From Earliella scabrosa (lineage: Eukaryota > Basidiomycota > Agaricomycetes > Polyporales > Polyporaceae), in NCBI GenBank assembly GCA_022605405.1, contig JABYQQ010000006.1, positions 1,054,001-1,118,000 of the forward strand: a DNA stretch of 64,000 nucleotides. Direction: 5' to 3'. Below, piece after piece: positions 44,736 through 55,674 of this stretch. Position 1 is the first letter of the stretch, and each line of letters opens with the position of its first letter. The translations under genes were made by a program, and so were the position numbers. The notes under the pieces were generated by a model. That model had not been told where the DNA came from and did not search any database. It saw nothing but the letters and a program-made list of their open reading frames with translations.

Positions 44736-46928
44736 ATGGAGATGTCTGCACCACCGACACATATTGTGTGCTACGCGCTAGAAGCATGGGGTACGTCCTA
44801 TACTCACTTGCATCCAATCCAGATCGGACTCGTGGCAAGCACTAGTACTGAACCGCAATCGTTCACTTAGGACACGTCCGACCGCTTCTACATCTCTCAG
44901 CGCGCGCTGTGGTCGTCACCTTCCTTACCTCGAGTGGCTGGTATGAGCGCGTACAGACCGAGCTTGCTCGCAGCTTCGAGAGCGGGGATGAAGAGTACGC
45001 CAAGCGCATTAGGTGCGTGTTCCCATCGACTTGTACGTCGCGTAGCGGGAATATGAACTGACCGTCCTTGGCCTGCACATGTTCGCGACACACACAGGGT
45101 CATCGCCATCGGCACCAGCGTCAGCTTCGGCGCTGCCGACATCGACCATAGTTTTGCGGGGGCATGGAAGACCCTCATCACCGAGGGCGAGCTCGTGTGC
45201 GCCCAGAATGGCACGCGTCACCCCGCTCTGCCGAAGCCGAAGGCAGTCGTCCTAGATGTACGTCTTGAGCGCTCTCTCCTTCGATGGCCTAGCTGAACAG
45301 GAGCTATCGTGTAGATCTTCGCGATTGACCCCTTCGACTCGATCAAGGCGCTCAGCGGGGAGACCGTGAAGGTGTACACATGGCACCCCGGCTTGACGTA
45401 TGCGCTCATCCAGCTGTGCGGCCCGGAGAGCATGAGCGGGAAGGGCAACATCCGGCTCAGGGCGGAGGAGAGGGCGCGTCTGACAGGGATGTCGTTTGAA
45501 GAGGCCGCTCTGGAGGTGCGTGCCCGCCGTCCGCGTCCAATGTCTGTTAGATTGAGGACTGACGGCCCGCGGTGTGCAGATATCCTTCAAGCCCGAGGGA
45601 AAGGTCCTCACTTTCCCGGGCATCCCACCGATATACGATTACGAGGTCTGGGCCCAAGATGTGTGTTATGTCTTCGGGACTCTCTCTAGTGCGATGGTGC
45701 TCACCACTGAATTGTGCAGTTTGACCTTCCGCGGGACATAGGCGTGAAGATGTTCCCTCGCGTGCACGAGTTAGCATTATCGCCCGTTGTTTTGAGCGGA
45801 TCTGACCGCGAATTCTCTTGATAATTATTCTAGGACCATAGAGAAGGCTGACGGAGTCCTTCTCTTCACGCCGGAGTCCTACGAACCAGAGGCCGTTGCA
45901 GCCGTGCGACGGTGGTTCAAAGAGACCAATAGGCCAGTGTATGCGTGCGGACCGCTCCTCCCGTCGGCGTCGAAGGGTGCGGCTGTGGCCAACGAGACGA
46001 AGCTGTCGAAGGAGTCCGTCGAGATCCAGAGCTTCCTCGATGAGGTGTTGCGGACGTCTGGAGAGAGGTCTCTGGTCTATGTGAGTCCGAGTCGCGACGC
46101 GCTCGTGTGTATGTATCAGAATGACTGACCCACAGTTCGCAGATCTCGTTCGGGTCTTTGTTCTGGCCCGCGAAGAGCCCGGAGAACGTGTGGGCGGTGG
46201 TCGATGTTCTCATCGAGCTCAACGTGCCGTTTGTGAGTAGTAAGGCCGCGTACATCCAGCATCATGAGCCCTGAGGATAAGAGGTCAACAGATCCTGAGC
46301 CATGCATCTCCCATGGCCGTGATTACGGACGAGAACAAGGAGAAGGTCGCAGCGTATGGGAAGGGTCTCTTGTCCCCGTGGACGCCTCAGCAGCTCATCC
46401 TCGATCATTCGGTGAGTGCAGTGTTCGTAGTCACACCTATGCTACCGTGACTCATTTGCTACGGCGCAGGCTACGGGCTGGTTCGTCGCTCACGGCGGAC
46501 ACAACGGTGTAACCGAGGCGATCTCCGCAGGCGTCCCTCTGTACGTGCCATCTCTATGTCCGGACTATCCGGATACGCAGTTCTTACGCACGCTTTCTCT
46601 TCTCTGCACATCTAGGATCCTCTGGCCATTTGGCGGCGACCAGGAGTTCAACGCCCTTCTCATCTCAGAGACGCTCCAAATCGGTTACGAGCTGCTCGAA
46701 GTGCGCACCGGAAACGGGCTGAAGCCGATCTACCGCACGGGGTACGTTCCGAAGGGCACGGTTGATGCTGTCAAGGCGGAGGCGCGCGATGTGTTCAAGA
46801 AGGCGTTTGGTGAGGACGGCGCGAAGAAGAGGGCGCGACTCGAGGCTGTACGTAAGGGTGTGAGGGGCGAATGGGAGGAGGGAGGGGCGTCGTTGAGGGA
46901 CGTCTCCGCTTTCTTGGATAGTCTCTAG
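44736..46928 (+). CDS. UDP-glycosyltransferase (GT1-like), copy 1
   Basis: About ten exons encode roughly 505 residues. The N-terminal domain starts APPTHIVCYALEAWGHVRPL, where the His of GHVRP is the likely catalytic base. The C-terminal nucleotide-binding domain has ISFGSLFWPAKSPENVW, then LLSPWTPQQLILDHS, GWFVAHGGHNGVTEAISAGV and PLILWPFGGDQEFNAL, the fungal version of the UGT signature. It transfers a sugar from a UDP-sugar to a small acceptor, which is unknown. Compared with copy 2, six codons are missing right after HLSAR (copy 2 has FVKLRP), at the end of the first helix; this may affect folding. The 3' half, including introns, is almost identical to copy 2. Confidence 0.9.
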
Positions 46929-47611
46929 ATATGCTGCTGTTGCGGTCGAATTGTTTCGTTGGTGAGTTCAACGAATCACTTTGAGATGAATTGCTTACGA
47001 AGCGAGTTGACGAAATCAGTATGTATGTTGCCAGGCGCCCATAATGCAACTCTCTTCCGAACCATCACCAATTCCAAGCCCAATGCTCCTGTCTTGTCAA
47101 AATCGGACTGGTGAGCTGCCAGCTCGCGAACAGGCATGAGTCAGCACTTCCTCCAGCTCATGTGTATCCGAGCTCAGTCGGGCTTGTCTCTTCCCGCAGC
47201 ACCTCTTCCATCCCAATTGTGCTATGAAGTCCGAGATCGGGACGAGCAGCTGGAAGAAATCGATAATATCCATGACGCAGTGGGAAGGCGGCCGGCAGCG
47301 TTCCACGTGGTGCGAGACTGGGCAGACTGCCGCAGGTGAGAGGATCTTGCTATCCCTGTCAGGGATCGATACCTGCTTATTCTATACTGTTAACGTCGTG
47401 GCGTGCTTACTCGTACAGAGCGCAGATGTGTCGGCCCTGCTCTCGTCGTGGTTACGTTGAGAGGGCTTCTCAGGTCTATCCTATGGTTCAACGCGCATGA
47501 AGCATGGAGACTTGGATCATATAAAACGTGAAGGGGTTGAGGGGGTTTAACATCACCATAGCCATCCAGTCTACCCCAGCAGAGTTCACAGCAGCTCAAG
47601 TCACCTCAGCG
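46929..47611 (+). promoter_or_regulatory. Upstream region of UGT2
   Basis: Homologous to the region before UGT1 (starts at AGGCGCCCATAATGCAACTC, 47036). Nothing else is recognised. Confidence 0.55.
47520..47526 (+). promoter_or_regulatory. TATA box of UGT2
   Basis: TATAAAA, 86-92 bp before the ATG at 47612. Confidence 0.65.
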
Positions 47612-49787
47612 ATGTCTGCAGAACCAACGCATATTGTGTGCTACGCCATACAGGCATGGGGTGCGTCGCCTAGTCACAACGGGTCCGATACAACTGCTCA
47701 ACCGAGATTGTCCACTCAGGGCACGTCCGCCCGCTGATCCATCTCTCGGCACGGTTTGTGAAGCTGCGCCCCGCCGCGGTCGTCACCCTCCTCACCTCAA
47801 ATGGCTGGCTCGAGCGCGTGCAGACCGAGCTCGCAGCCAGCTTCGAGCGCGGGGATGAAGAGTGCGCGAAGCGCATCAGGTATTCGAGTGGGTTGCTACT
47901 GAGCTCGGATGCGTGCTGACCTCCATACTATCTGTGCTCGTCGCGCTTTGGCACAACGCCCGCAGGATTGTTGCCGTCGGCGCTGTGAACGGCTTCGGCT
48001 CTCCCGAGGCTGACGAGACCTTGGAGGGGGTGTGGAGGACCCTCATCGCCGGGTGCGAGCTCGTCTGCGTCCACACAGGGATGCGCCACCCCGCCTTGCC
48101 GAAGCCGAAGGCAGTCATCGTAGATGTAGGTGTAGTAATTCACTCATTGAGCCTAAGCGGTTGTTGAACTGAAGCCCCCGCCAGATATTCGCGATAGATT
48201 CTTTCAACTCCATCAAGGCGCTCAGCGGGGACACCATCAGGGTGTACAGCTGGCACCCCGGCTTGACGTATGCACTCATCCAGCTGGGCGGCCCAGAGAG
48301 TATGGGCGGTAAAGGCAACATCCGGCTCAAGGCTGAAGAGAGGGCGCGGTCGACTGGGATATCGTTTGAGGAGGCTGCCTTGGAGGTGCGTGTCCGCGGA
48401 ACGGGCCCAGTAGAGCGACGGCTGACGAACTGCGCGTGAGCAGATGTGCTTCAAGCCAGAGGGGAAGGTTCTCACCTTCCCAGGCATTCCGCCAATATAC
48501 GACCACGAGATATGGCCCCAAGACGTGCGTTCTGTGTATCGTCCAGATCCCCTAGCTCATCCCCCATGTTGTGCAGGTGGACCTCCCGCGGGACATAGGC
48601 GTGAAGATGTTCCCTCGTGTCTACGAGTAAGCAGTGATGGCTCCCCATTGGCCCAGGCTGCGCTCACGGTATACCCCGCCCCTCAGGACTCTGGAGAACG
48701 CAGACGGTGTTTTGCTCTTCACGCCTGAGTCCTACGAGCCCGAGGCAGTTGCAGCTGTGCGGGGCTGGTTCAGAGAGACCGATAGACAGGTCTATGCATG
48801 CGGTCCGCTCCTCCCGTCGGCGTCGAAGGCCGTAGCGGTCGCGAACGAGAGAAAGCTGTCTAAGGAAGCGGCCGAAATTCAAGCCTTCCTCGATGAGGCG
48901 TTGAGGACATCTGGAGAGAAGTCCGTAGTTTACGTGAGTCCGCGTCTTGGCGCTCTCGTACGCAGTCGGACCCGTATGGACATGACTGATCTATCAATGT
49001 GCAGATCTCGTTGGGTTCGGTGTTCTGGCCCGCAAAGCGCCCCGAGAACGTGTGGGCTGTGGTTGACGTTCTCATCGAGCTCAATGTGCGGTTTGTGAGT
49101 ACTTTCGACCGCATCCACCCAGCATGATGGGCCTGATGTGATGCGGAAAGATTCTGAGTCATGCATCTCCGATGGCTCTGATCACCGACGAGAACAAGGA
49201 GAAAGTCGCAGCATACGGAAAGGGTCTTTTGTCCCCGTGGACGCCTCAGCAGCTCATCCTCGATCATCCGGTGAGTGCAGTGTTCGTAGTCCCACCGATG
49301 CTGCCGTAACTTATTTGCTACGGCGCAGGCTACGGGCTGGTTTGTCGCTCACGGCGGACACAACGGTGTAACCGAAGCGATCTCCGCAGGGGTCCCTCTG
49401 TACGTACCATCTCTATGCACGGACTATCCGGATACGCAGTTCTTACGCACGCTTTCTCTTCTCTGCACATCTAGGATCCTCTGGCCATTTGGCGGCGACC
49501 AGGAGTTCAACGCCCTTCTCATCTCAGAGACGCTCCGGATCGGCTACGAGCTGCTCGAAGTGCGCACCGGTAACGGGCTGAAGCCGATCTACCGCACGGG
49601 ATATGCCCCGAAGGGCACGATTGATGCTGTCAAGGCGGAGGTGCGCGATGTGTTCAAGAAGGCGTTCGGTGAGGACGGCGCGAAGAAGAGGGCACGGCTC
49701 GAGGCTGTGCGCAAGAGTGTGAGGGGCGAATGGGAGGAGGGAGGGGCGTCGTTGAGGGACGTCTCCGCTTTCTTGGATAGTCTCTAG
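47612..49787 (+). CDS. UDP-glycosyltransferase (GT1-like), copy 2
   Basis: About ten exons, roughly 510 residues, in tandem with copy 1. Start MSAEPTHIVCYAIQAWGHVR. It keeps the full HLSARFVKLRPAAVVTLLTS stretch that copy 1 has lost. Donor-sugar site: LLSPWTPQQLILDHP, GWFVAHGGHNGVTEAISAGV, PLILWPFGGDQEFNAL. One change is ISLGSVFWPAKRPE for ISFGSLFWPAKSPE. The first two introns differ completely from copy 1, while the last two (49271-49328 and about 49402-49474) are nearly the same, so the copies are old at the 5' end and young at the 3' end. Ends AFLDSL at 49787. Acceptor unknown; fungal members act on sterols, lipids or secondary metabolites. Confidence 0.92.
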
Positions 49788-50041
49788 TTCTGTTGGTCGT
49801 AGCAGGGTTGAATTTTGTCCTTGAGAGCTTGAACGAATCAGATGCATTGCCTGCGAAGATATAGCATTTGGAATATGACAGCAGTAGCAGGGTGCTGAAG
49901 TCGTAGGTGATTGGCTGAGGACCCTCCGTCGCCGTCCATCGCTCTGACATCAGAGGGTCGTCGTTCATCGCTCTGAGAAAATGTAACGCTCAATAGCCTA
50001 AAGCGTTGGCGAGGCGCCGACAAATAATTCGCTTCGTTTCT

Positions 50042-51658
50042 TCACGGCCCATCGACGCCGCAGTGGAGCACATACAGATTCCGCGCGGCGTACCAATTAG
50101 GAAGACCCCCTGCCGCACTGAAGAATGCCACCAACTCCTGGCTCAACCCAGATGTCTCCACGCCCTTCACCGCCTTTTCGATCATTCCGAACGCCTCCTT
50201 GATAGGGACGCGCACCGTCGTCACCTTGTCCTTCAGCTGCAACGCCAACAGCTCCTCGTCGCTCCTGTGAACGTCTCCGTCCCAGTCCACCCGTACGAGC
50301 AGCACACCCTCCTGCTCGAACTTCTCGTTGTCGACGCAGATGAAGTAGGTCTTCGTCAGGTTCTCCTCCCACCTGTGCATCCGGCAGAACCAAGGGAACC
50401 GGCGCACGGCCTCGTCAAAAGTCCACTCGACCACGAGGATATCCGGTCGCGAGAAGCGCTCCGGTGCGTACAACAGACATGCATCTCCGTCCTTTCGTCT
50501 CCCCGCTCGGCTGTCAAGCAGCTTCCAGCTGGCCCCAATATCTCTCCCGGCGGCGCGAAGCTGGAAAACGGCGACGAGCGGGTGGTCTGGGCGCCAGATG
50601 CGCGCGCTGTTCCCGAAGCCGCAAAAGCGCTGCTGGAAGCCGTCGTACACGACGCACGGCATGCGCTGCGTGTCGCGGGGTGCGGCGGCGCCGATGGCGC
50701 GAAGCTCCGCCTTGGAGCGGTTTGCCGTGACCCCGTCCCACGAGAGCTTGACGATGAGAAGGCCGTACTCCGCCGGGTTCACCGTGTCGCAGACCATGAG
50801 GTACGTCTTGTTCAGGAAGCGGTTCTTGCGACAGCGGACGGGATGGAGGGTGCACGCCTGCGCGACGAGGTCGGCGGTTATCTCGGGGTCTGGCGTGGTC
50901 AGGGATTTTGTGTCCACGGTCTTGACCTTTGGCGTAAGACTGGCCTGCAGCCGGATGGCGTAATCCTCGAAGGGGTTCTTCTTGAGCGAAGCGGCCGGCT
51001 CCAAGTGTTCTTGAATGAGCTTCGTTGCATCGACGGAGTCGAGGACGTAGAGGGGACTGTGGTAGGGGTAGGGTATCTTCTTGGGGAACTCGGGTCCGCT
51101 ATCGGAGCTACGGCCGTCGTCGTCGTCTCCCCCATCGCCGGCTGACCCATCGTTGCCCGCTTCGTTCTCGGCGTCGTCATCGTCCCTGGCGTAATTGAAT
51201 TTCTGCTCTTGCCAATCCGTGTTTACGATCTGGAGGTTGACGACAGTCAAACCCGACTCGCTCGCTTTGAGCCATAACGAGTCCACGTTCCGCTCATCGT
51301 CCCTGCTGTCCAGGGTAACGAGCAGAATGCCCTTCTTTTCCCAATCTTTGTCCACGATGACTAGGAAATAGATGGGATCGTAGACACCTTGCGCTCCGAG
51401 CTCGAGGTGGTAGTCGCAGACGGCGCGCAGCGGCTCACCAACGAACCTCGAGCGTGGGGCGAGGCGAACGTTGTCTCCGGGTTCGAGATCACCGTATTCG
51501 GCCGTTTCAGACTCGCAGATGGTCTGAATATTCTGCAACTCGGCGTCGGGAAGGTCGATGAGAGTGTAAAGGGCGACTGGGAGGCCATCAAGGGATTGCT
51601 TCCGGTAGTGCTCCACCGGCGCCTTGGAGGGCAGACTGAGGTCCGGTTTGGTTGACAT
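50042..51658 (-). CDS. Unrecognised 538-residue protein with three internal repeats
   Basis: A single exon, rare in this window. The start at 51658 (MSTKPDLSLPSKAPVEHYRK) is preceded by a TATA-like CATAAAAA about 70 bp upstream. Three segments share one pattern: residues 97-117 (YFLVIVDKDWEKKGILLVTL), 286-308 (YLMVCDTVNPAEYGLLIVKL) and 438-461 (YFICVDNEKFEQEGVLLVRV). Two of them are followed by a WDG...RS..EL motif. Each looks like strand-Asp-turn-strand. An acidic linker (157-186) separates the first module from the rest. There are no signal peptide, membrane helices or known catalytic motif. A relic of the same family lies at 3500-4116, so it is a multi-copy family here. Function unknown; it resembles bacterial-type small repeat domains only in a general way. 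Confidence 0.75.
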   Translation of the reverse strand: MSTKPDLSLPSKAPVEHYRKQSLDGLPVALYTLIDLPDAELQNIQTICESETAEYGDLEPGDNVRLAPRSRFVGEPLRAVCDYHLELGAQGVYDPIYFLVIVDKDWEKKGILLVTLDSRDDERNVDSLWLKASESGLTVVNLQIVNTDWQEQKFNYARDDDDAENEAGNDGSAGDGGDDDDGRSSDSGPEFPKKIPYPYHSPLYVLDSVDATKLIQEHLEPAASLKKNPFEDYAIRLQASLTPKVKTVDTKSLTTPDPEITADLVAQACTLHPVRCRKNRFLNKTYLMVCDTVNPAEYGLLIVKLSWDGVTANRSKAELRAIGAAAPRDTQRMPCVVYDGFQQRFCGFGNSARIWRPDHPLVAVFQLRAAGRDIGASWKLLDSRAGRRKDGDACLLYAPERFSRPDILVVEWTFDEAVRRFPWFCRMHRWEENLTKTYFICVDNEKFEQEGVLLVRVDWDGDVHRSDEELLALQLKDKVTTVRVPIKEAFGMIEKAVKGVETSGLSQELVAFFSAAGGLPNWYAARNLYVLHCGVDGP

Positions 51659-53104
51659 CGTGCAGGAGAGCTGGGACGGACAAGGATCGAGGTGGAGAGT
51701 AGATCAGTGCATAACGCGAAGGCGAGTTTTTATGCCGGAGAGTTCCTGATCTGGCGATGGCGACACGTGGAGACCGCGCAGTAAATGACGTTACCAGCTC
51801 CCCTTGCTGCGGGCTCTGCATGCCGGCGAAGACTCGCCCAGGAGGAGTACTACTCGGGTACCGTGTACCAGAATACCCGTGGCGAAGCTTCTGCCGTGTA
51901 CACCCCACGGCGGAGTATATGGCCGACCTTGCTGCGACTCGGAGGAGTGCAGTATCACTGAGATGGGCGCTGCGGACTGTACGTGTCTTCCGAACTGCTT
52001 TAGATCGCGAAGGCTCCATAGGTGTTGTACACCTACATACATCTGACATCGTTTTTAGTGCTTGATTGGATCCGTGGAGGGGAGGGCTGAGTCGCAAGCT
52101 ACCGATGTCGCTCGGACAGGAGCACAAAGCTAGGTCTGGCGCAGTCGAGGGTGACCCAGCTCAGCTCAGTCCTCCTCTACAGTCTTGATTATAACTACCT
52201 ATGTTATATTGTTGCGTTCTTTCGCATTTTAGCGGTGTTGATAACATATGACCCCCGTTCTTCAAGGCATCGTGTGACTGACGGTGAGCTCTGTATGGAA
52301 GAATGGCAGAGGGGATCATGGCACTTACTGCCCTTAGTTTCAATGCAGCAGAGGCACTTGTTGCTCATGTACGTGCGGCATGTATTGACGGTGTTCGAAT
52401 GAGGTTGCACTGCTGCGTCGCGTGCCAGTGCTGAGTGGTGGTATGGGTGCCACTGGCGGTGCACTAGGATTGCATGCGGTGGTCCGGGCCCAAATATCAG
52501 TCCGATTTGAGGGCGCAGCCCGTCATGAGGCATGAACTACATAACCTTGTGGACGCAGCTACGTACGGATGAGTCCAGTGGAGGTGAGAGGCAAGGATAT
52601 CTGAGTCACGCGGGGCGGATAAGTCACTCGGTCGGGTGTTGCCGACATAGCCACGTGGACCGTGTGACTTCCAATCAGCCTCTGTCTCGACATGACTCTC
52701 TGAGCTCAGTCTCTCGATTCTCCAGGACTCGGGGGAAGGAACTAGCTTCAGAGTCCGGGGTAGTCTGGAATGGGTAATGAGGAGAAGATTCTGACTACAT
52801 GGACATGGACCGGGTGAGTTCGGTATTAATCATCCAGCTCGCGATTTTCCCAAGGGGTGACTTCGTTGAATTCCTCATAGGTTTGGAAAGTTGGCGCTTG
52901 TATACGTGTGGTTTGATAGAATGCCACGGGCGCATGATCACACCACCTCTATCATGATATCTAGTGCAGCGGGTCCACCAGTGGCACAACTCGAGGCAGC
53001 GTCGGCATGCCCCCGGGTGCTGTCGGCTCAGCGCGCGATATAATGGCCTGACTCGAGGTGCGCCACCAAGTCTTCTTATCCTGCTCGTCCCGCTGCATGA
53101 ACGA
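51659..53104. other. Intergenic, nothing recognised
   Basis: No frame with domain or splice support. Between the 538-codon gene (minus) and DUF6533 copy F (plus), so it contains two divergent promoters. GATATAATGG at about 53036 is a weak TATA candidate for copy F. Confidence 0.45.
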
Positions 53105-54744
53105 ATGACGCCACTGTCCCAGCAACAACTCATCACATATGCCTATGAGGAGTGCGTGTTCTTGGTCTTTGGTATCTACAGAGCCAGAGCTCATTCCAAT
53201 GCTACGTCCAGCCGCATGATATGCTACCTATATTATACATCCTCAGGTTTGTTCGCGTCTCTGAGTCGCTCTTGCATCCTGGTCATATATCTATTAGCAT
53301 TGCTCGCGTTTGACTACTGCTTGACTTTGGGGCGTGAGATCAAGTGTATATGGCCCCTCCGGCTATCTACATCGTCCATAATCTTCTACACGGGTCGATA
53401 CTCGGCTCTCTTGACGGCGATCTTGCTTTGCTTTGGGGAGTATTGGACTAGAGACTCGCAAGAAGTATGTGTAGCGTTCTTTTCTGCATTAATGTGTCAC
53501 TTACTGGATGAGGTTTCCGCAGAGGTGAGAGCTTAGGCTGAGGGCTTAGCCGTTAGGGTAATGTTGATGTATCGATAGCTGTTCGATTGTTATGCGTATC
53601 TCGCAGGTGTCTAATGTCATATTACTCACCTCTGCCGCAGGTGAGCTCTCGAGACTCGTCATTCATGCGCTAAAGCTAAGCGATACTTAGTATTCTCTGC
53701 GCTCCGAGTCTACGCCATTACAAGTCGAAATTGGCTGAACTTGATTATCGTGCTGCTCACAAGCTTGATTACCCCTGTAGTGATGGCAGTACGCGCACCC
53801 AGGGACTCATGCTAAACCTAGTCGTCACTGAGTCGTTCTGCAGTACACATTCGTCAAGTCCAAGGGAATGATCCTCCCATTCCCTGCTCCAACGTGTACG
53901 ATCAGCTTGTTGATTGGTTCCGACGAATATAAGAAGTGAGCCCTTCGAATATCCTTGTATATGTCCCTTTAAATCTGATATTGCCATATACAGCTGTGAG
54001 TACGGATATTTCTCGCCAGGGCTCATGAAAATGAATCCATTGTGCGACATAGGTTTGATTGCAACACGAATTGCGTCCATCTGTGCGGATGGGTTAGTGC
54101 TCATCATCACATGGCGCAAGACTTGGCCTATCTACCGCGACGTCACGGATATTTGCTTCTCCCACAAAGTCATGAATATTCTCATACGTGATGGTGAGCC
54201 GTTCATTGTGTTCATGTGAACCGAGCTCATGATATCTACATAGGCACACTATACTTCATGTGAGTCAGAGTTACGTTGACTCTTCCCGGTAGCGCTCCAT
54301 GTGTTCCATGTCCAGAATCCTACTACTCGCAAACATCATCGGACTTGCTTTGTCCAGGAAGATCTTCAACGTAAGACTGGACCGATTGCGCGAGGCTGAC
54401 CTTGATCAATGTATATTAATCAATGCTTTCACAGTACTCCGCAGCGATTTCAATCTGGATAGCAGTGTACGGTCTAATGAGACTCTACAACATTCGTGGT
54501 ATACCCGCTGACTCGTCTCCTGACCAGGTTCGCCTCCCTCATGATGTCTCGCTTCATCCTTGATCTGCATATCGCCCTCGACAATATCGCCAATATCGAT
54601 GCAGACTCGCTGATTGTATTCGCCGGAGATATGAGACACAAACAGTCATCGGGAACGGTTGCTATACGCCTTGACCGTCTGGATGTAGACCAACGTGTCC
54701 TGCATCTCTCGGGCGGTGACCCGTGCGATAGCTACGAGCGCTGA
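53105..54744 (+). CDS. DUF6533 seven-helix-like membrane protein, copy F
   Basis: Starts MTPLSQQQLITYAYEE; the second small exon gives RMICYLYYTSS. The family block is at about 53303-53460: LLAFDYCLTLGREIKCIWPL, TSSIIFYTGRYSALLTAILL. Following exons encode FSALRVYAITSRNW, a Cys-containing loop (TFVKSKGMILPFPAPTC), TRIASICADGLVLIITWRKT, SRILLLANIIGLALSRKIFN and FASLMMSRFILDLHIALDNI. The tail ends GGDPCDSYER. Order and sizes match copies D and G, so about seven membrane passes. Exact exon borders were not fixed for every small exon. Function unknown. Confidence 0.82.
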
Positions 54745-55674
54745 GCGCTGAGGAAGCAAAGAGCGGGGGGTCCGATGTTGCGGTCATCACTGTGCGTGTG
54801 GTCGCAGCTTCAGCCTCTTCTAATACGTTTTTTACGCCTGCTCAATGTTCTGCATTTCAGGGACGTTACGGTACTTTAATATCGATTCATCTATTACCAG
54901 CATTTCTTGGCTGGACGAACAGAACGGTCGACTAGCGATAGGTCGGCTCTGCATGCTCGCTTTTCGACGAGACCACCGGAGAAATGTTCAAACAGTAGAC
55001 GAACACATGACCTGCCATTGGACAGTCTATTTATGCAGGGCTTCTTGCTGCAGTTGAACCTTGTACAGCTTTTGGGTTCAAGGTCGCTCTGGTGTTCTCA
55101 CAGTTCCCGTCCCCGCGGTTCTCGAGCACCGCTCCAGTACATCGAGGTAACTGTATAGCATTGTGGATATGGTTGTTGCTTGACAGAGATAGTTCCGATG
55201 GATGCCTCCACGTTGGGCCGGGTATCTCTCTCCCCTGGGAGACGTACTTAGGACCTATCATTGAACTGTGCCCACTGACCGAATGTTATGCGCCGCGGTA
55301 TTTGTCATGTGTTTACATCATGGCGGGTGAGAGGTCCATCGGGCTTACTCTGACGGAGTCGGTATGTTGTGTCGGCATTCAAACAAAACCGTAGCAGCTG
55401 GCTGACTGTAGAGCGCCGGCTATTCCAGGAGGAGTGAGATTCTCGAGGCGCCAGTTGGAGGGGCTGGATACGCCGGTGCTCAGCTCCCTGATTCTGCGCA
55501 AGGCGCCATGTAATACATCACGAGCGAAGCTCCGGCGCACAGTCATGGCTAGCGGTGAGAAAATCTATATATATGTCTGGACAGCGGGTAGGCAAGAGCC
55601 CGACACACTATACTTTCCTCCTTCCTCACTAGTCACTGCGCTACGCTCGTCCCAACCTTTGCGATACAAACGAC
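54745..55674. other. Intergenic between DUF6533 copies F and G
   Basis: Frames of 80-100 codons on both strands without domains. GAAAATCTATATATATGTCTGG near 55560 is AT-rich and may be the promoter of copy G. Confidence 0.4.
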
